Part shown: one piece after another, positions 57,906 to 64,000 of the stretch
Layout: each line of letters opens with the position of its first letter
Position numbering within the stretch: position 1 is the stretch's first letter
Source: Fretibacterium fastidiosum
GTDB taxonomy: Bacteria > Synergistota > Synergistia > Synergistales > Aminobacteriaceae
DNA length: 64,000 nucleotides
Assembly: GCF_964642095.1 (NCBI RefSeq)
Contig: NZ_OZ209244.1
Location: 1,488,001 to 1,552,000 of the forward strand
Direction of reading: 5' to 3'
Position numbers and translations under genes: made by a program
The notes under the pieces: generated by a model
What the model was told of the DNA's origin: nothing
Databases searched by the model: none
The model's input: the letters and a program-made list of their open reading frames with translations, nothing else

Positions 57906-59306
57906 ATGGGTGAGGCAAGAAGGGTTCGCATCACGGAGACGGTGCTGAGGGACGCACATCAATCCCTCATCGCCACGAGGATGAGCACGAAGGACATGCT
58001 GCCCGTCCTGGAGAGGATGGACGAGGCGGGCTACTGGGCCCTTGAGATGTGGGGGGGCGCGACGTTCGACAGCTGCATGCGCTTCCTGGACGAGGACCCC
58101 TGGGACCGCCTGCGCCTGATCCGGTCCCGAATCAAGAGGACGAAGCTGCAGATGCTCCTGCGTGGCCAGAACCTGGTGGGCTACCGTCACTACGCGGACG
58201 ACGTGGCGCGGGAGTTCGTCAAGCGCGCCGTGGGCAACGGCATCGACATCGTCCGCATCTTCGACGCGCTGAACGACCTGCGCAACGTGGAGACGACGGC
58301 GGACCAGGTGAAGAAGGAGGGGGCGCACCTCCAGCTCTGCATCTCCTACACCCTGTCCCCAGTCCACACCCTGGAGGCCTTCGCGGAGATGGCCCAGAGG
58401 ATGGCGGAGATGGGGGCGGACTCCATCGCCATCAAGGACATGGCGGGCCTGTTGAGCCCCGTGGACTGCGCGAAGCTGGTCCGGGCCATCAAGGAGCGGG
58501 TGAGCCTGCCCATCGAGATCCACAGCCACTCCACGACGGGCCTCGCGTCCATGACGTACTACGCGGGGCTGGAGGCGGGCGCGGACATCGTGGATACGGC
58601 GATCTCGCCCTTCTCTCTGGGCACCAGCCAGCCCCCCACGGAGTCCATGGTGGCGGCGCTGGCGGGCGGGGAGCTGGATACGGGCATCGACCTCGAGAAG
58701 CTGCTCCCCGTGTGCGAGCACTTCAAGAAGGTCCGGGAGAAGTACAAGGCCCTCCTGCCGGCCGTGGCGGGCGTCAACATCAACATCCTGCGTTACCAGA
58801 TTCCGGGCGGCATGTACTCCAACCTCGTGAACCAGCTGAAGGAGCAGAACGCGCTGGACAAGCTGGAGGACGTGCTGAAGGAGGTGCCGGTGGTGCGCAA
58901 GGCCATGGGCTACCCGCCCCTCGTGACGCCCAGCAGCCAGATGGTGGGCACCCAGGCGACGCTGAACGTCCTGACGGGTCAGCGCTGGAAGGTGATCCCC
59001 AAGGAGATCCGCCTGTACTTCCAGGGCTACTACGGCCAGCCGCCGGCGCCGGTGGACCCGGAGGTCCGGAAGATCGCCATCGGCGACGAGGAGCCCATCA
59101 CCTGCCGTCCGGCGGACAAGATCGCCCCGGAACTGGCCGAGGCGCGCAGGGCCGTGAGGGCCTGGTCGCTCCAGCCGGAGGACGCGCTGACCTGGGTCAT
59201 GTTCCCGGCGGTTGCGAAGGACTTCCTGCCGCGCAGGTTCGGCAGGGTGACGAAGCGCGACATCGGCTTCGGGGACCCCGTGGACGGCATGGCCTACCCG
59301 GTATAA
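57906..59306 (+). CDS. oadA: Carboxyltransferase subunit (oxaloacetate decarboxylase alpha / pyruvate carboxylase B type) without biotin domain
   Basis: This TIM-barrel carboxyltransferase moves CO2 between a biotin carrier and pyruvate/oxaloacetate. The 466-residue product shows ITETVLRDAHQSLIATRMST with the metal aspartate, ALEMWGGATFDSCMRFL, LLRGQNLVGYRHYADDV, and IAIKDMAGLLSP with the carbamylated-lysine region. Metal histidines follow in IEIHSHSTTGLA. The PYC_OADA conserved domain is at the C-terminus (QYG-type region, ending VDGMAYPV). No AMKM biotinylation site is present, so a separate biotin carrier must exist elsewhere. The start ATG 57906 follows GGAGG. OadB/OadG are not in the window. 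Confidence 0.92.
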   Translation: MGEARRVRITETVLRDAHQSLIATRMSTKDMLPVLERMDEAGYWALEMWGGATFDSCMRFLDEDPWDRLRLIRSRIKRTKLQMLLRGQNLVGYRHYADDVAREFVKRAVGNGIDIVRIFDALNDLRNVETTADQVKKEGAHLQLCISYTLSPVHTLEAFAEMAQRMAEMGADSIAIKDMAGLLSPVDCAKLVRAIKERVSLPIEIHSHSTTGLASMTYYAGLEAGADIVDTAISPFSLGTSQPPTESMVAALAGGELDTGIDLEKLLPVCEHFKKVREKYKALLPAVAGVNINILRYQIPGGMYSNLVNQLKEQNALDKLEDVLKEVPVVRKAMGYPPLVTPSSQMVGTQATLNVLTGQRWKVIPKEIRLYFQGYYGQPPAPVDPEVRKIAIGDEEPITCRPADKIAPELAEARRAVRAWSLQPEDALTWVMFPAVAKDFLPRRFGRVTKRDIGFGDPVDGMAYPV

Positions 59307-59314
59307 AAAACGTC

Positions 59315-60310
59315 ATGGACGAGCTGAGGCAGGGGCGCGCCGCGTCCCCATACGCGGAGACGGTGCCGCTGGCCGGCGAGGGCGCGCTGGCGCGGCTCGT
59401 CGGGCCTCACGACGAGAACCTGGAGGCGGTGGAGGCCCGATATCCCGTGTCCCTCTCCGTCCGGGAGGGGGCCGTTCGGGCGTCGGGGCCGGACGAGGAG
59501 CCCGTCCGCATCGTCGCCCGCCTCCTGCGCGAGCTGGCGGCGGTGGCGGAGAGCGGGCACGAGGTTCGGGCCGCCGACGTGCGGCACGCGATGGACGCCC
59601 TGGCGGAGGGGCGCGAGCCGAAGCTGGAGGCGCTCTACAGCGAGGTCATCTGCACGACGGCGCGGGGCAAGCCCATCCGTCCCAAGACCGCGGGGCAGCG
59701 GGCCTACGTCCGGGCTATCCGGGCGAACGACATCCTCTTCGCCGTGGGGCCGGCCGGGACGGGCAAGACGTACCTGGCGGTGTGCGAGGCCGTCTCCATG
59801 CTCAAGGAGGGCAGGATCAGCCGCATCGTGCTGGTGCGGCCCGCCGTCGAGGCGGGGGAGAGCCTGGGCTACCTTCCGGGGGACCTGCGCGAGAAGGTGG
59901 AGCCCTACGTCCGCCCGCTCTACGACGCATTCTACGACCTCCTGTCCCCGGAGCGCTTCGCGCGCTGCGCGGACAAGGGCGTCATCGAGATCGTCCCCCT
60001 GGCCTACATGAGGGGGCGGACCCTGAACGACAGCTTCATCATCCTGGACGAGGCCCAGAACACGACGCCCCCGCAGATGAAGATGTTCCTGACGCGCCTC
60101 GGCTTCGGGTCGCGGGCCGTGGTGACGGGAGACGTCACGCAGATCGACCTGCCCCAGGGCCGCCCTTCCGGCCTCCTGAGCGTCCGGGAGATACTGAAGG
60201 GCATCGAGGGCATCGGCTTCTTTGACCTGACGGACGCGGACGTGGTCCGTCACGAAATTGTCCAAAAGGTGGTTCAGGCCTACGAACGCTATGAGAAGGA
60301 CAATGCTTGA
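59315..60310 (+). CDS. phoH: PhoH-family ATPase
   Basis: PhoH-like proteins are P-loop ATPases linked to RNA metabolism, often encoded beside ybeY. The 331-residue product has an N-terminal KH-like part (VSLSVREGAVRASG), then GQRAYVRAIRANDILFAVGPAGTGKTYLAV (Walker A near 149), VRPAVEAGESLGYLPGDLREK, FIILDEAQNTTPPQMKMFLTRLG (Walker B) and VTGDVTQIDLP. ATG 59315 has no good ribosome-binding site; translation may be coupled to the preceding gene, which ends 8 bases earlier. Its end overlaps the pgpH start. Confidence 0.95.
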   Translation: MDELRQGRAASPYAETVPLAGEGALARLVGPHDENLEAVEARYPVSLSVREGAVRASGPDEEPVRIVARLLRELAAVAESGHEVRAADVRHAMDALAEGREPKLEALYSEVICTTARGKPIRPKTAGQRAYVRAIRANDILFAVGPAGTGKTYLAVCEAVSMLKEGRISRIVLVRPAVEAGESLGYLPGDLREKVEPYVRPLYDAFYDLLSPERFARCADKGVIEIVPLAYMRGRTLNDSFIILDEAQNTTPPQMKMFLTRLGFGSRAVVTGDVTQIDLPQGRPSGLLSVREILKGIEGIGFFDLTDADVVRHEIVQKVVQAYERYEKDNA

Positions 60311-62501
60311 TTCCGGAGCCGCCGCGGACCGGGCGCGGCGCGCGGCGCTCCTGCGGGACTACCTCGTTCCCGTCCTCGTCCTGCTGATCGCGGGCGTCTC
60401 CATCGTGCTGACTCAGTGGGCAATCCTCAGGAACTCGGAGCGCGGCTACCAGACGGGGCGCCCCGCGCCGGAGACCTACCGCGTCGTGTCTCCGATCCGG
60501 TACGACGACCACGCGGCCGCGGAAGCGCTGCGCAGGATGGCCAACGAGAGCGTGGTGGGCGTCACCGTGCGCGACGTGGCGGCGAAGGACCGCCTGAATC
60601 GGCGCCTTATGGAGCTTCGCGCGGTCCAGGGCCCCGCGCAGGAGGACGTGACTTTCATCCCCGGCCCCCTCCTGAACGCCATCGTCAACCTGAGCGACGA
60701 CAGGCGGCAGGAGCTGCTGGACCTGACGTCCCGCGTGGGGAACGCCTACATCGACCGGCTGGAGTCGGGCGACGCGATGGGGAACTCCACGAAGGCCGCG
60801 ATCCTGTGGGCGGAGATCAACCGGGAGAACCCCTCCGCCGAGGACGCGAACCTGGTCTACCAGATCCTTGCGAAGCTCGGCGACCTCGTCTATCACGTGG
60901 ACAGCAAGCTGACGGAGGGGGTGCGCCGCCTGGCGGAGAAGGGCATCCCGTCCATCGTCCGGCGCCTGGAGCCGGGGGACGTCATCGTTGAGCTGGGGCA
61001 GGTCGTCACGCCTCAGATCGCGTCCCTGCTCCACATGCAGGGCTACGCGGAGGACGCCTTCCCCACGGTGCAGCTGATCATCGTCCTGGTCCTGGTCCTG
61101 GTCCTTCCGCTGTGGCTCGAGGTCCTGGGGCGCGACGTGGGGCACAACCGCCCCTCGTGGATGTGCGTCGTCTTCACCGTCGCCGTCTCGTGGCTCTGTG
61201 GTGCCCTGGCGACCCGCCTCGGCTCCGCCGGGGCCGGCATCCTGCCCGCCGTCCTGACGGTCTGCCTCTGCGTTTCCGGGTCCTTCGCCTTCAGCGTGGC
61301 GCTGGCGGGAACGGCGTCGGGGGTCTTCATCATCACGGGGCTTCTGGTTTCGGACCTGATCCTTCTGCTGTCCATGTCGGTGGTCGCCTCCACGGCGGGC
61401 TTCTATTTGCTGATGCGCCTGGACTCGCGGGAGCAGCTGACGCGGCGGGTGTTCGCGCTGGCGGTCCTCATGGCCCTGACCAGCGTCCTCATCCGCTGGC
61501 TTGAGGGCTTCCCCCTGGATGCGGATTCCTTCCACATCTTCCCGGTCCCTGGCTCCTTCTGGATGGAGAGCGGACGGTTCGTCCTCATCGAGCTGGTGAT
61601 GTGCGTCGTCATCACCCTGCTGCTCCCGATGGTGGAGAGCTACATCGGGGTGCTGTCGATCCTGCGGCTGAGGGAGCTGAGCCACCCGTCGAGCCCCCTC
61701 CTGCGCGAGCTGCAGCGCTCTGTCCCCGGCACCTACCAGCACTGCCTCACGATAGCGACGCTGATTGAGGAGCCCGCCATGGCCCTGGGGATGGACGTCA
61801 ACCTGGTGAAGGCGGGCGCCTATTACCACGACATCGGCAAACTTCACGACCCTCTTTTCTTCGTCGAGAACCAGGGGGGCGGCTTCAACCCCCACGACGG
61901 CATGACCCCGACGCTGTCGGCCTACACCATCATCTCCCACGTCCGCTACGGGCTGGACAAGGCTCAGGAGAACGGCCTGCCGCGCCGGCTCCGGGACTTT
62001 ATCGCGGAGCACCACGGCACGACCTGCGTCCGCTACTTCTACAACAAGGCGCTGGCCGGGGCCGGAAAGGGGGAGGAGGTGGACCGTTCCTCCTTCTGCT
62101 ACCCCGGCCCCCGTCCCCAGTCCCGCGAGACGGCGCTCCTGATGATCGTGGACTCCCTCGAGGCCGCGGTGCGCAGCATGGGGCTGGACCAGGAGCTTCA
62201 GGAGCAGGGATCGGAGGGGGTGGAGGCCTCCCACGACGGCGGCCGGACGGCGCACCCCAACCGGGGGCGCAGCCAGTCCATCAAGGCGTTGGAACGGACC
62301 ATCGATCAGGTGATCGCCAGCAAGATGGCGGAGGGGCAGTTCGACGACGTGGACTTCACCCTGAAGGACGTCACCTGCATCAAGGCGGCGCTCCTGCGGG
62401 CGCTGCTCAACATGTACCACACCCGGCGGGTCCGGAAGATCGAGCGCCCCCAGCCGGGACGGACGGAGCCGCCCGCCGGGAAGGAGGCACCGGCGCCTTG
62501 A
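60291..62501 (+). CDS. pgpH: 7TM-HD family phosphohydrolase PgpH (c-di-AMP phosphodiesterase type)
   Basis: This 736-residue membrane protein matches the PgpH/YqfF family, whose characterised members degrade cyclic-di-AMP. It has an N-terminal helix (VPVLVLLIAGVSIVLTQWAI), a large extracytoplasmic domain (about 50–255), seven hydrophobic segments (about 262–450) and a cytoplasmic HD domain. Metal ligands are in GTYQHCLTIATLIEEPA and YYHDIGKLHDP (His513-Asp514), with GLPRRLRDFIAEHHGT further on. An insertion rich in glycine/arginine occurs near 640–660. Starts at ATG 60291 or 60303 are possible. It belongs to the phoH–pgpH–ybeY cluster. Confidence 0.93.
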   Translation: MRRTMLDSGAAADRARRAALLRDYLVPVLVLLIAGVSIVLTQWAILRNSERGYQTGRPAPETYRVVSPIRYDDHAAAEALRRMANESVVGVTVRDVAAKDRLNRRLMELRAVQGPAQEDVTFIPGPLLNAIVNLSDDRRQELLDLTSRVGNAYIDRLESGDAMGNSTKAAILWAEINRENPSAEDANLVYQILAKLGDLVYHVDSKLTEGVRRLAEKGIPSIVRRLEPGDVIVELGQVVTPQIASLLHMQGYAEDAFPTVQLIIVLVLVLVLPLWLEVLGRDVGHNRPSWMCVVFTVAVSWLCGALATRLGSAGAGILPAVLTVCLCVSGSFAFSVALAGTASGVFIITGLLVSDLILLLSMSVVASTAGFYLLMRLDSREQLTRRVFALAVLMALTSVLIRWLEGFPLDADSFHIFPVPGSFWMESGRFVLIELVMCVVITLLLPMVESYIGVLSILRLRELSHPSSPLLRELQRSVPGTYQHCLTIATLIEEPAMALGMDVNLVKAGAYYHDIGKLHDPLFFVENQGGGFNPHDGMTPTLSAYTIISHVRYGLDKAQENGLPRRLRDFIAEHHGTTCVRYFYNKALAGAGKGEEVDRSSFCYPGPRPQSRETALLMIVDSLEAAVRSMGLDQELQEQGSEGVEASHDGGRTAHPNRGRSQSIKALERTIDQVIASKMAEGQFDDVDFTLKDVTCIKAALLRALLNMYHTRRVRKIERPQPGRTEPPAGKEAPAP

Positions 62502-62519
62502 GCCGGACCGCCCGATCTG

Positions 62520-62560
62520 CGGCCGTGCCTTCGAGGCGCGGCCGCGCCTTGTGGTATACT
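62520..62560 (+). promoter_or_regulatory. Hairpin with TTCG loop, then extended −10 promoter, upstream of ybeY
   Basis: GGCCGTGCC-TTCG-AGGCGCGGCC (about 62520–62543) can form a stable tetraloop hairpin, perhaps a weak terminator for pgpH, although no T-run follows. TGG-TATACT (TG at 62552–62553, hexamer at 62555–62560) then provides an extended −10 element about 108 bases before ybeY. Confidence 0.45.
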
Positions 62561-62667
62561 TTCAAAACGGCGCTCCTGCGGGCGCCGGACGAAAGGATTT
62601 CGTTGCCGCGTGACTTCGTCTTTTGCGGCCCCCTGGGCCGCGTGAACTCTTTGGGGGGTATTTTCTC

Positions 62668-63186
62668 TTGAAGTTAGTGTTGAGCGTCGAGGCCCCGGAG
62701 GGCGGGGATCCTCAAAATCCCGTTCCCATAGGCGCGTGGAGCGCGTTTGAGCCGGTGCTGGAGGAGGAGCTTCTGGACCTCTTTCCGGAGATGGCCGGCT
62801 ACGGGAGCGTGGAGGTGTCCGTCTCCATCCTGAGCCCGGATGAGATACGAGCGGTGAACCGGGACTACCGGGAGAGCGACGAGGCGACGGACGTGCTGTC
62901 CTTCCCCATGTGGGAGGAGGGCGGGCGCTTCGCGCCGGACCTGATGCTGGCCGGCTCCGTCCTGCCCCTGGGGGACGTGATGATCTGTCCGGGCGTGGCG
63001 CGCGCGCGGAACGACGCGGCGTCGGAGGAGGAGGCGCTGTGCCTGGTGCTGGCCCACTCCTTTCTGCACCTCCTGGCCTGGGATCACGACACGGAGGAGC
63101 GGCAGGCCGCCATGTGGGTCCGCCAGGAGCGCCTTCGGGATCGCCTTCTGGCCGCGCTGGCCTCCGCCGGACGGGAGGTCCTCTGA
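62668..63186 (+). CDS. ybeY: Endoribonuclease YbeY
   Basis: YbeY is a zinc-dependent RNase for rRNA maturation and ribosome quality control. The 172-residue product has VSVSILSPDEIRAVNRDYRESDEATDVLSFPM near the centre and LPLGDVMICPGVA. The metal site lies in LVLAHSFLHLLAWDHDTEER. All three histidines of the HxxxHxxxxxH motif are present, though the usual glycine after the first histidine is serine and the usual GYDH reads AWDH. The start is TTG 62668 behind a GGGGGG site. It precedes the corC-like gene by one base. Confidence 0.93.
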   Translation: MKLVLSVEAPEGGDPQNPVPIGAWSAFEPVLEEELLDLFPEMAGYGSVEVSVSILSPDEIRAVNRDYRESDEATDVLSFPMWEEGGRFAPDLMLAGSVLPLGDVMICPGVARARNDAASEEEALCLVLAHSFLHLLAWDHDTEERQAAMWVRQERLRDRLLAALASAGREVL

Positions 63187-63187
63187 G

Positions 63188-64000
63188 ATGGCAGGGATCG
63201 ACGCGCACGCCCTCGCCGGCGCGTTGAAGGACGGCTTGTGGTTCCTGTTCCTGTTCCTCCTCTCCGCCCTCTTCAGCGCGGCGGAGACGGCCATCACGAC
63301 GACGGGGCGGAGCCGTCTCCTCCTTCTGCAGGAGAACCGGCCGTTCCTGCGCTCCGTGCTTCAGTGGGTCATCGACGACGTGCAGCAGCCGCTTACGGTC
63401 TGCCTGATCTCCAACAACGTCGTGAACATCGCCGCCAGCACGCTGGCCTCCAGCATCGCGCTGCACGTGTTCGGGCCTCGCGCCCTGGTGTGGGTGGTGC
63501 CCATCATGACGCTGCTCATCGTCATCTTCGGCGAGATCCTGCCGAAGAGCGCCGCGATGGTCCACTCCGAGGGCATCCTGCTGTTCACGTCCCCGATCCT
63601 TCGCCTGCTCTCCTTCGTCCTGCTGCCCTTCGCGTGGCTGATGCGAAAGTGCGTGAACTGCATCGGTTTCCTGCTGCACCTGAACCTGGAGACGAAGAAG
63701 GTGTTCGTGACGCGGGACGAGATCGAGCAGGTGGTGAAGATCGGGGAGGAGAGCGGCGCCCTGGAGGCCTCGGAGCGCCGGATGATCGACGGGATCATCG
63801 ACTTCGACGAGACCCGCGTCCACGAGATCATGGTGCCCCGGACAGACATGCTGACGCTGGAGGCGGAGGACACGCTGGAGGAGGCCGTGAACCTCTTCAT
63901 CGAGCACGGGCACTCCCGCATCCCCGTCTACGAGGAGAACCTGGACAACGTCGTCGGCATCCTCTACGTGAAGGACACGCTGAAGTGCCTGCGGGACGCG
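63188..64000 (+). CDS. HlyC/CorC-family (DUF21–CBS) membrane protein, 5' part (cut by window edge)
   Basis: This is a partial gene of 271 codons. The product begins with a DUF21 membrane region of four hydrophobic segments (about 15–150) containing LLSALFSAAETAITTTGRSRL and the diagnostic VIFGEILPKSAAM near 114. A cytoplasmic CBS pair begins near 200 with RRMIDGIIDFDETRVHEIMV and PRTDMLTLEAEDTLEEAVNLF. The usual C-terminal CorC_HlyC domain lies beyond the window. Family members are linked to magnesium/cobalt efflux or ion homeostasis. It follows ybeY directly. Confidence 0.92.
   Translation, partial: MAGIDAHALAGALKDGLWFLFLFLLSALFSAAETAITTTGRSRLLLLQENRPFLRSVLQWVIDDVQQPLTVCLISNNVVNIAASTLASSIALHVFGPRALVWVVPIMTLLIVIFGEILPKSAAMVHSEGILLFTSPILRLLSFVLLPFAWLMRKCVNCIGFLLHLNLETKKVFVTRDEIEQVVKIGEESGALEASERRMIDGIIDFDETRVHEIMVPRTDMLTLEAEDTLEEAVNLFIEHGHSRIPVYEENLDNVVGILYVKDTLKCLRDA

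Overview
The window is a GC-rich bacterial chromosome segment. I place it in the Synergistota (oral/anaerobic Synergistales, Fretibacterium-like) by inference. The grounds are the TRAP transporter, the flavodoxin–DUF3793 pair, a carboxyltransferase without a biotin domain, Firmicute-like housekeeping gene order in a diderm-style GC-rich genome, and many GTG/TTG starts. No rRNA is present to confirm this. One tRNA gene (Glu, anticodon CTC) is present.

Layout. (i) About 1–5310, minus strand: a visibly less GC-rich operon with one strong sigma-70-type promoter. It encodes a two-subunit aconitase-X enzyme, a LarA-like (nickel-pincer racemase family) protein and a DctPQM TRAP transporter. This looks like an undescribed uptake and conversion route for a hydroxy acid. 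(ii) 5.3–7.6 kb: insertion-sequence debris, namely an IS1380-type element with one nonsense codon and an ISNCY-like relic. (iii) 7.6–14.9 kb: rlmN, an orphan membrane histidine kinase, dedA, ligA, a TIGR04076-type protein and a degenerate J-domain membrane protein. (iv) 14.9–17.1 kb: a MITE-like element, then an AAA ATPase plus a frameshifted DUF4276 partner (possible decayed defence pair). (v) 17.2–28.7 kb: mutL/mutS/ttcA, D-serine dehydratase, an unusual KDPG-aldolase-fold/VOC fusion lacking the Schiff-base lysine, M23 peptidase/purine nucleoside phosphorylase/Xer recombinase, and a TylF-like methyltransferase. (vi) 28.8–33 kb: tRNA-Glu, flavodoxin and DUF3793, a second MITE-like copy carrying a 100-bp tandem repeat, two SH3-like secreted paralogues and a small membrane protein.

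(vii) 33–51 kb, plus strand: a dense housekeeping block. It runs DegT aminotransferase, zinc peptidase, rsmB, a kinase-less PASTA protein, rpe, rodZ-like, rimO, pgpA, cinA, recA, cheW, PHP phosphatase, cell-wall amidase, GerMN protein, rdgB, secG, nicotinate phosphoribosyltransferase, rplM and rpsI. (viii) 51.2–53.8 kb, minus strand: an unknown protein, a prenylcysteine-methyltransferase-like membrane protein and a YbhN/LPG-synthase-type membrane protein. (ix) 53.9–64 kb, plus strand: a 943-residue FliD with four tandem inserted modules, mazG, an OadA/PycB-type carboxyltransferase, then the conserved phoH–pgpH–ybeY–corC series, with corC cut by the window edge.

Themes: DNA repair and recombination (mutS, mutL, ligA, recA, xer), tRNA/rRNA/ribosome modification (ttcA, rlmN, rsmB, rimO, ybeY), nucleotide-pool cleaning (rdgB, mazG), envelope maintenance and carboxylate metabolism. 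Coding starts were adjusted by ribosome-binding site; several genes use TTG or GTG. All functional names rest on motif recognition by eye; no database search was run.
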